Shown piece by piece: positions 17,532-27,070 of a DNA stretch of 64,000 nt (position 1 is its first letter; the number at the start of each line of letters is the position of its first letter). Source of the stretch: Pseudodonghicola xiamenensis DSM 18339 (lineage in GTDB: Bacteria > Pseudomonadota > Alphaproteobacteria > Rhodobacterales > Rhodobacteraceae); assembly GCF_000429365.1 (NCBI RefSeq), contig NZ_AUBS01000003.1, forward strand, positions 39,522 through 103,521, given 5' to 3'. Below the pieces are notes generated by a model. It ran no database searches. It was given only the letters and a program-made list of their open reading frames with translations, and had not been told where the DNA came from. The position numbers and the translations under genes were made by a program.

Positions 17532-18599
17532 CTAACTCCGGTCGGAAATCATCTTGCCGACCAGCTGTGCCGTATAGTCCACAATCGGAACGATACGCCC
17601 GTAGTTCAGACGCGTCGGGCCGATCACCCCCACCGCGCCAATAATTTTTCGATCAGCGTTCATATAAGGAGAGACCACCAAAGAGGAACCCGAAAGTGAG
17701 AAAAGTTTATTCTCCGACCCGATAAAAATCCGGACCCCTTCGCCCTCTTCCGTCAGATCGAGAAACTGTTCGATATCGCGCTTGCGCTCCAGATCGTCGA
17801 ACAGCGTCCGGATCCGTTCCAACTCCTCACCGAATCCGTCCTCGGCCAGAAGGTTCGACCGCCCGCGCACGATCAGCCGCGCGGAATCGCCTGCCCCCTC
17901 GTCCCACACGGCAAAGCCGCTTTCCACCATCTCCCGGGCCAGGCTGTCGATCTCCTGACGCCGCGCGGCGATCTCGGTGCGGATCACCTCCCGCGCCTCG
18001 CTCAGAGTACGGCCTTCGATCAGCGTATTGAGAAAATTCGCAGCCTCACGCATCGAACTGGGCGTCTGGCCCGGCGGCGGCGTGAACAGCCGGTTTTCCA
18101 CATGGCCGTCGGCCAGAACCAGCACCACAAGCGCCCGGTCCGCAGCTAGGGAAACGAATTCGATATGGCGGATCTCGGCCTCGTGCTTGGGTGCCAGCAC
18201 CAGAGAGGCGCCATGCGTCACCCCCGACAGCGCGGCGCCGACCCGATCCAGCAGGCCGCCGACATCGGCGGAATTGCTACGGCTCATGGTGGCGTCGATC
18301 TTTTCGCGATCCATCGGGTTCAGATCGCGCACCTCCAGAAATCCGTCGACGAACATCCGCAGCCCCATCTGCGTCGGCACCCGGCCGGCGCTGATATGCG
18401 GGCTCCCCAGAAGACCCAGAAATTCCAGATCCTGCATCACATTGCGGATCGTCGCGGCGCTGACTTTCTCGCTCAGCGATCGGGTCAAGGTCCGGCTTCC
18501 CACCGGCTCACCGCTGGCCAGATAGCTTTCGACCACCCGGCGGAAAACCTCCCGGGACCGGTCGTTCAGCTCTTCCAGCAATTTTGTCGCGTCATTCAT
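17532..18599 (-). CDS. hrcA: Heat-inducible transcription repressor HrcA
   Basis: A 355-residue repressor that binds CIRCE operators of chaperone operons. The N-terminal winged helix contains ESYLASGEPVGSRTL and AATIRNVMQDLEFLGLL; the following HISAGRVPTQMGLRMFVD is a family hallmark. ATG 18599 is chosen because AGGGG lies 8 bp before it; the ATG two codons earlier (18605) leaves only 2 bp. It is transcribed with grpE and divergently from rph. I see no CIRCE inverted repeat in this promoter region. Confidence 0.93.
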   Translation of the reverse strand: MNDATKLLEELNDRSREVFRRVVESYLASGEPVGSRTLTRSLSEKVSAATIRNVMQDLEFLGLLGSPHISAGRVPTQMGLRMFVDGFLEVRDLNPMDREKIDATMSRSNSADVGGLLDRVGAALSGVTHGASLVLAPKHEAEIRHIEFVSLAADRALVVLVLADGHVENRLFTPPPGQTPSSMREAANFLNTLIEGRTLSEAREVIRTEIAARRQEIDSLAREMVESGFAVWDEGAGDSARLIVRGRSNLLAEDGFGEELERIRTLFDDLERKRDIEQFLDLTEEGEGVRIFIGSENKLFSLSGSSLVVSPYMNADRKIIGAVGVIGPTRLNYGRIVPIVDYTAQLVGKMISDRS

Positions 18600-18623
18600 C
18601 TGCATCACCCCTGACGGTGGCAT

Positions 18624-18652
18624 CCTTATGACCCACAGATCACGAAGGTCAA
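18624..18652 (-). promoter_or_regulatory. Possible sigma-70 promoter of hrcA-grpE
   Basis: On the minus strand, TTGACC is followed after 17 bases by ATAAGG. The -35 is close to consensus and the -10 is weaker. The implied transcript starts about 15-20 bases before the hrcA start codon. Confidence 0.3.
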
Positions 18653-18724
18653 TCACGGGTCAATCGGGCTTGCATACAGACCCTGCCCGACGGTATCCCG
18701 ACCCCGGCTAACAAAGGAATTCCC

Positions 18725-19438
18725 ATGCGACCCTCTGGACGAGATTTAAGCGAACTGCGCCCGGTTTCAATCGAGACGGGCGTGACAAAACACGCCGAAG
18801 GGTCCTGTCTGATCCGTATGGGCGACACCCATGTGCTGTGCACCGCGACAATCGAAGATCGGGTTCCCCCCTTCATCAAGGGCTCGGGCCTGGGCTGGGT
18901 GACCGCCGAATACGGCATGCTGCCGCGCTCGACCAACACCCGCATGCGTCGCGAGGCGGCAACCGGCAAACAGGGCGGCCGCACGGTGGAAATCCAGCGG
19001 TTGATCGGGCGTGCCCTGCGCGCCGGGGTCGACCGGGTCGCGCTGGGAGAACGCCAGATCACCGTTGATTGCGACGTGATCCAGGCCGATGGCGGCACTC
19101 GCTGCGCCTCGATCACCGGCGGCTGGGTGGCGCTGCGCCTGGCTGTGAACAAACTGATGAAGGCCGGCGCCGTGCTTTCCGATCCTCTGATCGACCCGGT
19201 CGCCGCCGTCAGCTGTGGCATCTATGCCGGCCAACCGGTACTGGATCTGGACTACCCCGAGGATTCCGAGGCCGGCGTTGATGGCAACTTCATCATCACC
19301 GGCTCAGGCCGTCTGGTCGAAGTGCAGATGTCCGCTGAAGGCTCCACCTTCACCCGGGCACAGATGACCGAATTGCTCGATTTGGCGGAAAAAGGCACGC
19401 AGCAACTCGTCGCCGCACAGAAGGCTGCCACCGAATGA
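18725..19438 (+). CDS. rph: Ribonuclease PH
   Basis: A 237-residue phosphorolytic 3'-5' exoribonuclease that trims tRNA 3' ends. It starts [19 protein letters not shown] and contains the family signature [20 protein letters not shown] near residues 114-133. The C-terminal strand [14 protein letters not shown] is also typical. The stop overlaps the start of rdgB by 4 bp, so rph-rdgB-hemW form an operon divergent from hrcA. Confidence 0.97.
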   Translation: MRPSGRDLSELRPVSIETGVTKHAEGSCLIRMGDTHVLCTATIEDRVPPFIKGSGLGWVTAEYGMLPRSTNTRMRREAATGKQGGRTVEIQRLIGRALRAGVDRVALGERQITVDCDVIQADGGTRCASITGGWVALRLAVNKLMKAGAVLSDPLIDPVAAVSCGIYAGQPVLDLDYPEDSEAGVDGNFIITGSGRLVEVQMSAEGSTFTRAQMTELLDLAEKGTQQLVAAQKAATE

Positions 19439-20046
19439 CCCGCAAGTTCACCGGCGACCGGCTGCTGATCGCCACTCATAACGCCGGCAAGCTGGAGGAA
19501 ATGCGTGAGCTGCTCTCTCCCTTCGGGGTGAGTGTGGTGGGCGCGGCAGAGATGAACCTGCCCGTACCGGAAGAGACCGAGAATACCTTTGTCGGCAATG
19601 CCCGGATCAAGGCTCATGCGGCGGCCAAGGCCACCGGCCTGCCGGCGCTGTCGGATGATTCCGGCATCACCATTGACGCGCTCGACGGTGCGCCCGGGGT
19701 CTATACCGCCGATTGGGCCGAAACCCCGAACGGGCGCGATTTCGTCATGGCGATGACCCGCGCGCATGATGAGCTGGAAGCGAGGAATGCGCCCCATCCC
19801 CGCACCGCGCAGTTCCGCTGCACTCTGGTTCTGGCCTGGCCTGATGGCCATGACGAGGTATTCGAAGGGGTCGTGCCTGGCCAGGTGACCTGGCCGATGC
19901 GCGGAGCCCAGGGCCATGGCTATGACCCGATCTTCGTGCCTGATGGTTATGACATCACCTTTGCCGAGATGCCGGCGGAGGAAAAGAACAAGATCAGCCA
20001 TCGTGCCAAGGCCGTGGAGGCCTTCGTTGCCGGCTGTTTCAACTGA
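19435..20046 (+). CDS. rdgB: XTP/dITP diphosphatase (non-canonical purine NTP hydrolase)
   Basis: A 203-residue Ham1/RdgB protein that removes ITP, dITP and XTP from the nucleotide pool. The N-terminal substrate loop is [16 protein letters not shown], followed by the catalytic [23 protein letters not shown] and the C-terminal [11 protein letters not shown]. Its ATG overlaps the rph stop (ATGA). The downstream hemW start lies inside its last 20 bp. Confidence 0.96.
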   Translation: MTRKFTGDRLLIATHNAGKLEEMRELLSPFGVSVVGAAEMNLPVPEETENTFVGNARIKAHAAAKATGLPALSDDSGITIDALDGAPGVYTADWAETPNGRDFVMAMTRAHDELEARNAPHPRTAQFRCTLVLAWPDGHDEVFEGVVPGQVTWPMRGAQGHGYDPIFVPDGYDITFAEMPAEEKNKISHRAKAVEAFVAGCFN

Positions 20047-21196
20047 CGACTGGCGCAATGGGGGCTTTGGCCTCTATGTGCATTGGCCCTTCTGTCAGGC
20101 CAAATGCCCCTATTGCGATTTCAACAGCCATGTTTCACGTGAAATCGACCAGACGGCCTGGATCAGAGCCTATCTGAGCGAGCTGGAGAGATCGGCGCAG
20201 GAAACCCCGGGCCGCGTCCTGAACGCGATCTTCTTCGGCGGAGGCACGCCCAGCCTGATGGAGCCCGAAACCGTCGCCGCGGTGATCGAGGCAGCGCGGC
20301 GCCACTGGCCCTTTGCCAATGACATCGAAATCACGCTCGAGGCCAACCCCGGTTCGGTTGAGGCCGGGCGCTTTGCCGGCTATCGCGATGCCGGGGTCAA
20401 CCGCATTTCCATGGGCGTGCAGGCGCTGAACGACACTGATCTGCGCCGTTTGGGGCGCATTCACACGGTGGCAGAGGCGCGTGCCGCCTTCGATATCGCC
20501 CGCAATTGCTTTGACCGGGTCAGTTTCGATTTGATCTATGCCCGACAGGATCAGACCCTCGCCGATTGGCGCGCCGAACTGCACGAAGCGCTATCAATGG
20601 CGGTGGATCATCTGTCACTCTATCAGCTCACCATCGAACAGGGCACTGCCTTCGGCGATCGCTACAATGCCGGCAAGCTGCGGGGCCTGCCTGATGACGA
20701 CCGCGCCGCCGATATGTATTTCGCCACGCAGGAGATCTGCGATGCCGCAGGCCTGCCCGCCTATGAGGTATCTAACCACGCCCGCCCAGGCGCTGAATCC
20801 CGGCACAACCTGATCTATTGGCACTATGGTGATTACGTTGGTGTCGGCCCCGGGGCGCATGGACGGATCACGCTGCAAGGCCAGAAGCTGGCGACCGAAA
20901 GCCTGCGCAATCCCTCTGCCTGGTTGCAGGCGGCAGCCGCTGGTTCTGGAGAAACGGTTCGTGATCGCCTCACACCACAAGATCAGGCAAATGAATACCT
21001 TATGATGGGTCTTCGACTTACAGAAGGTCTAGATATGGGTCGATTCGCCGCGCTTTCCGGCCACCCCTTGCCTTCCGAAAGAATGGACTATCTGACAGAT
21101 CTGGGCATGATCAGCCTTCAGGATCAGCGGCTGGTGGTCACCCCAGACGGCCGCCCGGTTCTGAACGCGATCATTCGGGAGCTGTTGGCGGAGTAA
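20027..21196 (+). CDS. hemW: Radical SAM heme chaperone HemW
   Basis: A 389-residue radical SAM protein of the HemW (formerly HemN-like coproporphyrinogen oxidase) family, which binds heme and delivers it to target proteins. The iron-sulfur motif is C-x3-C-x2-C in WPFCQAKCPYCDF, followed by FFGGGTPSLM and ISMGVQALND. No ATG lies near the conserved N-terminus. TTG at 20027 is the best start because GGAGG lies 6 bp before it and the resulting product begins (M)[18 protein letters not shown]. It overlaps rdgB by 20 bp. A parS-like palindrome lies inside at 20131-20146. Confidence 0.9.
   Translation: MPAVSTDDWRNGGFGLYVHWPFCQAKCPYCDFNSHVSREIDQTAWIRAYLSELERSAQETPGRVLNAIFFGGGTPSLMEPETVAAVIEAARRHWPFANDIEITLEANPGSVEAGRFAGYRDAGVNRISMGVQALNDTDLRRLGRIHTVAEARAAFDIARNCFDRVSFDLIYARQDQTLADWRAELHEALSMAVDHLSLYQLTIEQGTAFGDRYNAGKLRGLPDDDRAADMYFATQEICDAAGLPAYEVSNHARPGAESRHNLIYWHYGDYVGVGPGAHGRITLQGQKLATESLRNPSAWLQAAAAGSGETVRDRLTPQDQANEYLMMGLRLTEGLDMGRFAALSGHPLPSERMDYLTDLGMISLQDQRLVVTPDGRPVLNAIIRELLAE
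20131..20146. promoter_or_regulatory. parS-like site inside hemW (14/16)
   Basis: TGTTTCACGTGAAATC differs from the perfect palindrome TGTTTCACGTGAAACA only at the last two bases. In the hemW frame it encodes VSRE with codons GTT TCA CGT GAA. It is about 9 kb from the proposed oriC. Confidence 0.6.
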
Positions 21197-21199
21197 ATC

Positions 21200-21553
21200 A
21201 TGCGTTTTATTTGGGCTGGATTGGGCATCCTAAGCGTTGGTCTGGCCATCCTCGGGGCTGTCTTGCCTCTCCTCCCGACCGTTCCTTTCTTGTTACTTGC
21301 GGCCTTCCTATTTTCGCAATCCTCACCACGATTGCACAATTGGATTCTGTCACATCGCCAGTTCGGCCCACTCATCGAGGATTGGAACCGATCCGGCGTG
21401 ATCCGTCCCCGGGCCAAACGCCTCGCCACCCTGTCGATCGTGGCGGTCTTCGGGATTTCTCTGGCCCTCAATGTCAAAACCACGGTCCTGATCATCCAGG
21501 CCGTGGTTCTGTCTTGCGTTCTGATCTTCCTCTGGACCCGTCCTAGCCGTTAA
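21200..21553 (+). CDS. YbaN-family (DUF454) small inner-membrane protein
   Basis: A 117-residue protein with a hydrophobic N-terminus that contains the family-typical LGAVLPLLPTVPFLLLAAFLF, the central SPRLHNWILSHRQFGPLIEDW and two C-terminal membrane segments. The function is unknown. It starts 3 bp after the hemW stop, so it is the last gene of rph-rdgB-hemW-ybaN. Its last 11 bp overlap the 3' end of parB on the other strand. Confidence 0.85.
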   Translation: MRFIWAGLGILSVGLAILGAVLPLLPTVPFLLLAAFLFSQSSPRLHNWILSHRQFGPLIEDWNRSGVIRPRAKRLATLSIVAVFGISLALNVKTTVLIIQAVVLSCVLIFLWTRPSR

Positions 21554-22436
21554 GCCGGCCGCAGATCTCGTCCAATTGATCCAGAGTGTCGTATTTTATG
21601 CTAATCTGCCCGGCTTCACCGCCGGGCTTATGGTCAATACTGACCTTCATGCCCAGCATAGCCGACAGATCTGCCTCTAGCGCCCTGGTATCAGCATCTT
21701 TTTCGGGTTTTGCCGGCTTGGGCTTTTCCATCGCCGGCTGATCGCCACGCTGCTGCTTTTTCACCAAGGCCTCGGTCGCCCGCACCGAAAGCCCGCCGCG
21801 CACCACCTGCTTGGCCAGTTCAGACGCATTTTCACAGGTGATCAGCGCCCGTGCATGACCGGCAGACAACTGCCCCTCTTTCACCAGCTCCTGCACATCC
21901 GCAGGCAGAGACAAAAGGCGCATCAGGTTGGCGATATGGCTGCGGCTCTTGCCCAGGGCATCCGACAGCTTTTCCTGCGTATGACCGAACTTATCCATAA
22001 GCTGACGGTAGCCCGCCGCTTCTTCCACCGCATTCAGATCAGACCGCTGGATGTTCTCGATGATAGCGATTTCAAGAACTTCGGTATCGTCGAATTCCCT
22101 AACCAGCACCGGTACTTCATGAAGCTGCGCCTTCTGTGCCGCACGCCAGCGGCGTTCCCCGGCGACGATCTCGTAATCGCCCCCTTTCGGACGCACGATA
22201 AGAGGCTGAATAATCCCCTTTTCCTTAACCGACGCGGTCAAATCCTCAAGATCCGAGGGATCAAAGGTGCGCCGCGGCTGATCTGGGTTAGGTTTAAGCC
22301 GTTCGATCGGCACCAGCATGTCAGGCCGTCTCGTTCCCAGATCGCCCGTTGCCACCGGATCTGCCGTTACATCCGCCATCAGGGCTGACAGCCCACGGCC
22401 CAGTCCACGGGGTTTGTTTCTTTTATTGTCCTGCAT
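21543..22436 (-). CDS. parB: Chromosome-partitioning protein ParB
   Basis: A 297-residue CTP-dependent DNA clamp that loads at parS and spreads. The N-terminal GLGRGLSALM is the usual ParA-interacting start. The CTP-binding motif is ENIQRSDLNAVEEA together with the upstream GERRWRAAQKAQL. The helix-turn-helix is SDALGKSRSHIANLMRLLSL, and the last 60 residues are the dimerisation domain after a lysine- and proline-rich linker. ATG 22436 was chosen. Its target sites are present in the window at 20131, 23828, 25736 and 38667. Confidence 0.96.
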   Translation of the reverse strand: MQDNKRNKPRGLGRGLSALMADVTADPVATGDLGTRRPDMLVPIERLKPNPDQPRRTFDPSDLEDLTASVKEKGIIQPLIVRPKGGDYEIVAGERRWRAAQKAQLHEVPVLVREFDDTEVLEIAIIENIQRSDLNAVEEAAGYRQLMDKFGHTQEKLSDALGKSRSHIANLMRLLSLPADVQELVKEGQLSAGHARALITCENASELAKQVVRGGLSVRATEALVKKQQRGDQPAMEKPKPAKPEKDADTRALEADLSAMLGMKVSIDHKPGGEAGQISIKYDTLDQLDEICGRLNG

Positions 22437-22455
22437 CAAGGCCCCTCCGCGCCGC

Positions 22456-23265
22456 TTAGGCGGCGATCTTTTCGTGTTTTCCAATCAATTCACGCGCCAA
22501 TGCCCGATAAGCAACCGCGCCTTGCGAATTAGGATCATAGTTCAGAACCGGCATCGCATAAGATGGTGCCTCGCTCACCCGGACATTTCGGGGAATCATC
22601 GTCTTGAAGACCAGGTCGCCAAGATTGTCGCGCGCATCCTTTTCGACCTGCTGCGACAAGTTGTTGCGACGATCATACATCGTCAGGATCACCCCTTCGA
22701 TCCTGAGCTGAGGATTTGCCGCCTGCCGTACATCCCGAATGGTCAGCATCAATTGCGACAAGCCTTCCAGCGCGAAGAATTCGCTTTGCAAAGGCACCAG
22801 AACCGAATGTGCCGCCACCATCGCGTTGACCGTCAACAAGTTGAGCGACGGAGGACAATCAATCAAGATATAGTCCCACCCGAATTCGTCCATCGCTGAC
22901 TGCCGCAAGGCATCATGCAAGAGAAAACTGCGCTTTTCATTTGCCATCAGTTCAATATCGGCCGAACTCAGGTCTATTGTCGCCGGAACAATGGAAAGCC
23001 CGTCGATGTCCGTCGGATGAATGACATCTTCCAGCGGAACGTCCTCGACCAGAAGCTCGTAAGTGGTCATTTCCCGATCTTCAGGCTCGATCCCCAAACC
23101 TGTCGAAGCATTCCCTTGCGGGTCGATATCCACCACAAGGACGCGTTTTCCGCATTCAACCAAAGCAGCGGCCAAATTGATTGCAGTGGTTGTTTTCCCC
23201 ACCCCGCCTTTCTGGTTGGCGACAGCGATGATTTTCGGCCCCTCCGGGCGGGACAGATCAGACAC
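22456..23265 (-). CDS. parA: Chromosome-partitioning ATPase ParA
   Basis: A 269-residue ParA/Soj protein. The deviant Walker A is KGGVGKTTTAIN with the signature lysine at residue 19, Walker A' contains VDIDPQGNASTGLG, and Walker B is YILIDCPPSLNLLTVNAM. There is no N-terminal helix-turn-helix, so it is the chromosomal type. Its ATG overlaps the rsmG stop region by 8 bp, and parB follows 19 bp downstream. Confidence 0.96.
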   Translation of the reverse strand: MSDLSRPEGPKIIAVANQKGGVGKTTTAINLAAALVECGKRVLVVDIDPQGNASTGLGIEPEDREMTTYELLVEDVPLEDVIHPTDIDGLSIVPATIDLSSADIELMANEKRSFLLHDALRQSAMDEFGWDYILIDCPPSLNLLTVNAMVAAHSVLVPLQSEFFALEGLSQLMLTIRDVRQAANPQLRIEGVILTMYDRRNNLSQQVEKDARDNLGDLVFKTMIPRNVRVSEAPSYAMPVLNYDPNSQGAVAYRALARELIGKHEKIAA

Positions 23266-23878
23266 GCGACACTCCTTCGATTTTCAAGATCACCGCATCG
23301 GGCTCAGTCCTACTGGTAATAGGCTCCGCCGAAAAATTCCATCTCAGCCGCGCTTGCTCGCATTCTTTTCCCCAGGAAATTCCCTTGGGGAACAACGCAA
23401 CGCCGTTTTTCTTCAAATGCCGTTCCGCAAACCCCAACAATGTGTCCAGATCTGCCAGGGCACGGGCAGACAGAATATCCGCGTCTTGAGGCTCTACCGT
23501 CTCGATTCGCTCAGACAGCACCTCAAGCTTTACTCCGCACTCCCGCGCTGCCGTTCGCAAAAAAGCTGATTTCCGCTGATCGCTTTCAACCAAGGTGATC
23601 GTGAGTTCCGGAGCTTCCTCAGCGGCAAGGATACCCACGATAACCCCGGGAAATCCGCCACCGCTTCCCAGATCGACCCAATGTCCATTGGGTTTCACAC
23701 AGCGAAAGACCTGAACCGAATCGATGATGTGCCGTGTCCATAGCTGTTCCAGGCTGGCGCGGGACACCAGATTGATCCGAGGATTCCATTTTTTGAGGAT
23801 CTCGGCAAAATGCTCGAGGCGGCTCAATGTTTCACGTGAAACATCCAACTCTGCCAGAAGGGCATCGTCCGCACTCAT
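23258..23878 (-). CDS. rsmG: 16S rRNA (guanine-N7) methyltransferase RsmG (GidB)
   Basis: A 206-residue SAM-dependent enzyme that methylates G527 of 16S rRNA. Motif I is [20 protein letters not shown], preceded by the conserved [10 protein letters not shown] and RHIIDSVQ. The start ATG 23878 overlaps the mnmG stop by 4 bp. A perfect parS lies within codons 12-17 and encodes DVSRET. Confidence 0.96.
   Translation of the reverse strand: MSADDALLAELDVSRETLSRLEHFAEILKKWNPRINLVSRASLEQLWTRHIIDSVQVFRCVKPNGHWVDLGSGGGFPGVIVGILAAEEAPELTITLVESDQRKSAFLRTAARECGVKLEVLSERIETVEPQDADILSARALADLDTLLGFAERHLKKNGVALFPKGISWGKECEQARLRWNFSAEPITSRTEPDAVILKIEGVSRV
23828..23843. promoter_or_regulatory. parS centromere-like site (perfect) in rsmG
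   Basis: TGTTTCACGTGAAACA, a perfect 16-bp palindrome (18 bp with the flanking A/T). It matches the ParB-binding site known for alphaproteobacteria and is 1.4 kb from parB. Confidence 0.93.
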
Positions 23879-25743
23879 GCTGATTTCACCTGAACATCCC
23901 GGCGGATTCGGGTCAGCAGCAATGCCAATGCCGCTGGCGTCATCCCGTCAACACGCGCCGCCTGAGCCAGATTTTCCGGTCGAGCACGCGAAAGCTTCAA
24001 TTTCAGTTCGTTCGACAGGCCATCCATCACCGAATAATCAAACCCTGCTGGAATGACACGTTCTTCATCCCGCCGCAGCGCCTGAATATCCTTTTCCTGG
24101 CGAGAGATATAGTTCGCGTAAAGTGCTTCCCGTTCAAGCTGCTGCCGCATCTCGAGATCGACCGAAGAAAGCTCAGGGTCCAGCCCGAGAATGTCATCGA
24201 ACCCAACATCTGGAAATGCCAGTATTTCCATCGCGGTCCTTCGAGTCCCGTCCTGGTTCACCCGAATTCCAGCCTCTGCCACCTGCTTGGGTGTATAGCT
24301 ATCACCGATCATCCGCGCGCGTGCAGTATCCAGACGGTCCATCTTATCCAGAAAGGCAGATCTGCGCTGTTCATCCACACATCCGATCTCAATCGCCAAC
24401 GGCGTCAGCCGCTGATCGGCGTTATCCGCACGCAGCGAAAGCCGGAATTCAGCGCGCGAGGTAAACATACGATAGGGCTCTGCGACACCGCGCGTGGTGA
24501 GATCGTCAATCATCACACCGATATAGCTGTCTGAACGTCGGAAGGTAATCGGCGCCCTCCCCTGCGCGGACAGCGCAGCATTCAGCCCAGCCACCAGCCC
24601 CTGCGCGGCGGCCTCCTCATATCCTGTGGTTCCATTAATTTGCCCCGCAAGATATAGTCCTGGTACGTTCTTGACTTCGAGCTGCAGGCTCAAGGCGCGC
24701 GGATCGACGAAATCATATTCTATGGCATATCCAGGCTGCAGAATCGTGGTCTTTTCCAAGCCAAAGATCGAATGAACATAGGATTCCTGCACATCGACCG
24801 GAAGAGAGGTCGAGATCCCGTTGGGATAGACCGTGTGATCGTTAATCCCCTCCGGCTCCAGAAAGATTTGATGTGAACTTTTGTCCGCAAAACGCACGAT
24901 CTTGTCTTCGATCGACGGGCAATATCGCGGCCCGACCCCTTCGATGTGGCCGCCATACATCGCGGAACGCTTCAGGTTTTTCTGAATGATCTCATGAGTT
25001 TGCGGATTTGTATGGGTAATCCCGCAGGAAATCTGAGGTGCCTCTACCCGTTTCGACAGGAAAGAGAACAACACCGGATCGTTATCCCCGGGCTGGCTGT
25101 CGAGCGCATCCCAGTTGATGGTCCGTCCATCCAGCCGCGGCGGCGTGCCGGTTTTCAATCTCCCCAGGGGAAGATCAAAGGAATCGATCCGCTCGGCCAG
25201 TTTAACCGATGGCTTATCCCCCATCCGCCCGCCGGGGCGTTGCACATCCCCAATATGGATAACACCACGCAGAAATGTACCTGTCGTCAGGACCACGGCA
25301 GCGGCGCGAATCTCTGAGCCATCGGAGAGCACCACACCAGAAACGCGATCTCCCTGCATCAGAAAATCGACAGCTTCACCTTCGACAATCTCGAGCGCCG
25401 GGCGCGCCTCGCATTCCGCCAACATCGCCGCGCGATAGAGCGCGCGATCAGCCTGGGCTCGCGGCCCTTGAACGGCCGGCCCCTTGCGTCGATTCAGCAA
25501 GCGAAACTGGATTCCAGCCTTGTCGGCGACGCGACCCATCACGCCATCCATCGCGTCGATTTCGCGTACCAGGTGGCCTTTTCCAAGACCGCCGATGGCC
25601 GGATTGCATGACATTACGCCGATGCCGTCACGGCGCAGGGTTACGAGCGCGGTTCGGGCCCTCAGCCGCGCAGCAGCGTGAGCCGCCTCAGCGCCTGCAT
25701 GGCCACCCCCGATGACAACCACATCCATGTCCGAATGTTTCAC
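23875..25743 (-). CDS. mnmG: tRNA uridine-34 carboxymethylaminomethyl enzyme MnmG (GidA)
   Basis: A 622-residue FAD protein which with MnmE installs (c)mnm5 on U34 of tRNAs. The FAD fold is [19 protein letters not shown] at the N-terminus, followed by [24 protein letters not shown]; the C-terminal GidA-associated domain ends [10 protein letters not shown] onwards. The open frame reaches a GTG at 25752, but that GTG uses the last G of the GAGGAG ribosome-binding site. GTG 25743 lies 8 bp after it and is the likelier start ([14 protein letters not shown]). A perfect parS covers this spacer. The upstream mnmE gene ends at 25756, so the two are coupled. Confidence 0.95.
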   Translation of the reverse strand: MKHSDMDVVVIGGGHAGAEAAHAAARLRARTALVTLRRDGIGVMSCNPAIGGLGKGHLVREIDAMDGVMGRVADKAGIQFRLLNRRKGPAVQGPRAQADRALYRAAMLAECEARPALEIVEGEAVDFLMQGDRVSGVVLSDGSEIRAAAVVLTTGTFLRGVIHIGDVQRPGGRMGDKPSVKLAERIDSFDLPLGRLKTGTPPRLDGRTINWDALDSQPGDNDPVLFSFLSKRVEAPQISCGITHTNPQTHEIIQKNLKRSAMYGGHIEGVGPRYCPSIEDKIVRFADKSSHQIFLEPEGINDHTVYPNGISTSLPVDVQESYVHSIFGLEKTTILQPGYAIEYDFVDPRALSLQLEVKNVPGLYLAGQINGTTGYEEAAAQGLVAGLNAALSAQGRAPITFRRSDSYIGVMIDDLTTRGVAEPYRMFTSRAEFRLSLRADNADQRLTPLAIEIGCVDEQRRSAFLDKMDRLDTARARMIGDSYTPKQVAEAGIRVNQDGTRRTAMEILAFPDVGFDDILGLDPELSSVDLEMRQQLEREALYANYISRQEKDIQALRRDEERVIPAGFDYSVMDGLSNELKLKLSRARPENLAQAARVDGMTPAALALLLTRIRRDVQVKSA

Positions 25744-25751
25744 GTGAAACA
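25736..25751. promoter_or_regulatory. parS centromere-like site (perfect) at mnmG start
   Basis: TGTTTCACGTGAAACA between the ribosome-binding site and the first codons of mnmG. It is the perfect palindrome closest to the proposed origin, about 3.4 kb away. Confidence 0.93.
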
Positions 25752-25755
25752 CTCC

Positions 25756-27042
25756 TCACTTGCCCAAGCAAAAACTGGCGAAGATCTCGTCCAGAAGATT
25801 TTCAACGTCGATCCGCCCGACAAGAGATTCCAGGGCACGAATCGCATTTCTCAACTCTTCTGCCGCGATATCATACATCTCGGGGCCCTGTTCAAGAATA
25901 GCGCGGGCGGAATGAAGACCGGCCAAAGCCCGCTCCATCGCCGCCTTGTGCCGATCCCGCGTTGCGATCCCTGCCGAAGAGGACCGCACAGCCAGAACTG
26001 TTTCAATCTGCTGAACCAACCAATCCAGCCCTTCCCCCGTCCGGCCGGACACCGCGTTCGTCTTGTCCGTCCGCTGGTCAGCCTTCGGGTGAACGATAAT
26101 ATCCCCCTCGCGTGCTTCGACCTCAAGCGTTTCTCCAACTTCGACAAGAAACACTCTCAAGTCCGCGGCCTCCGCACGCCGACGGGCCAGAGCAATCCCA
26201 AGCCCCTCCACCGCATCCCCGGTCTCTCGCAATCCAGCGGTATCCAGCAAGGTCACAGGCAGACCGGCCAGGTCCATCCGAACTTCGATGACATCGCGGG
26301 TCGTACCAGCGTGTTCAGAGGTAATCGCCGCATCACGCCCCGCAAGAGCATTCAGCAGCGTCGACTTCCCGGCGTTCGGGCGCCCAACGATCGCAACTTC
26401 GAATCCTTCTCGAATCCGCTCAGCCATCCGCACACCCGAGATCTGCCCTCTCAGGTCCACTTCAACGCGATCAAGAAGGTCCCGAACCTCCGGGGTGACA
26501 TCCGTCGGAACCTCTTCATCCGCAAAGTCGATGACCGCCTCGATCAGCGCTGCGGCGCGAATCAAATCGCGGCGCCAACGTTCGGCCAAATCTCCGAGAG
26601 CGCCCTGCAAAAGCGCATGCGCCTGCTTGCGCTGCGCCTCAGTTTCGGCGTCGATCAGATCGGCGAGCCCTTCAACCTGCGCCAGGTCGAGCTTTCCGTT
26701 TTCCAATGCCCGCCGGGTGAATTCCCCAGGCTCAGCCAGACGCAGCCCCCCGATCCGTCCCAAAGCCGACAAGATCGCGGATACGCCGGCCATGCTACCA
26801 TGAACCTGAAGCTCAACAACATCCTCACCGGTGAAACTGGCCGGAGCCGAGAAGGTCAAGATCATCCCTTCATCCAGCGGCGCGCCATTCTCGTCACGAA
26901 GCGATCGCAACGTCATACCACGCGCAGGCAGATCTTCTCCGGCCAGCCGTGCTGCCGCCATATGCGACAACGGGCCGGAAATGCGAATGACAGCCACGCC
27001 GGCCTTTCCCCGGGCCGTGGCCAAAGCGAAGATCGTGTCCAT
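25756..27042 (-). CDS. mnmE: tRNA modification GTPase MnmE (TrmE)
   Basis: A 428-residue GTPase, partner of MnmG. The N-terminal formyl-THF-binding domain begins [23 protein letters not shown]. The G domain has G1 [14 protein letters not shown]2 TTRD and G3 DTAGLRETG. The C-terminus ends CLGK, the shortened but standard C-x-GK tail with the catalytic cysteine. It is a little shorter than the 450-residue average. The gene lies 28 bp downstream of rho. Confidence 0.96.
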   Translation of the reverse strand: MDTIFALATARGKAGVAVIRISGPLSHMAAARLAGEDLPARGMTLRSLRDENGAPLDEGMILTFSAPASFTGEDVVELQVHGSMAGVSAILSALGRIGGLRLAEPGEFTRRALENGKLDLAQVEGLADLIDAETEAQRKQAHALLQGALGDLAERWRRDLIRAAALIEAVIDFADEEVPTDVTPEVRDLLDRVEVDLRGQISGVRMAERIREGFEVAIVGRPNAGKSTLLNALAGRDAAITSEHAGTTRDVIEVRMDLAGLPVTLLDTAGLRETGDAVEGLGIALARRRAEAADLRVFLVEVGETLEVEAREGDIIVHPKADQRTDKTNAVSGRTGEGLDWLVQQIETVLAVRSSSAGIATRDRHKAAMERALAGLHSARAILEQGPEMYDIAAEELRNAIRALESLVGRIDVENLLDEIFASFCLGK

Positions 27043-27070
27043 CCTCGGGCTCCGCGCGGAAATCCCGCGC

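Noticed and set aside
18600..18724. CIRCE operator controlling hrcA
   Set aside because: No TTAGCACTC-N9-GAGTGCTAA inverted repeat is present in the hrcA/rph divergent region.
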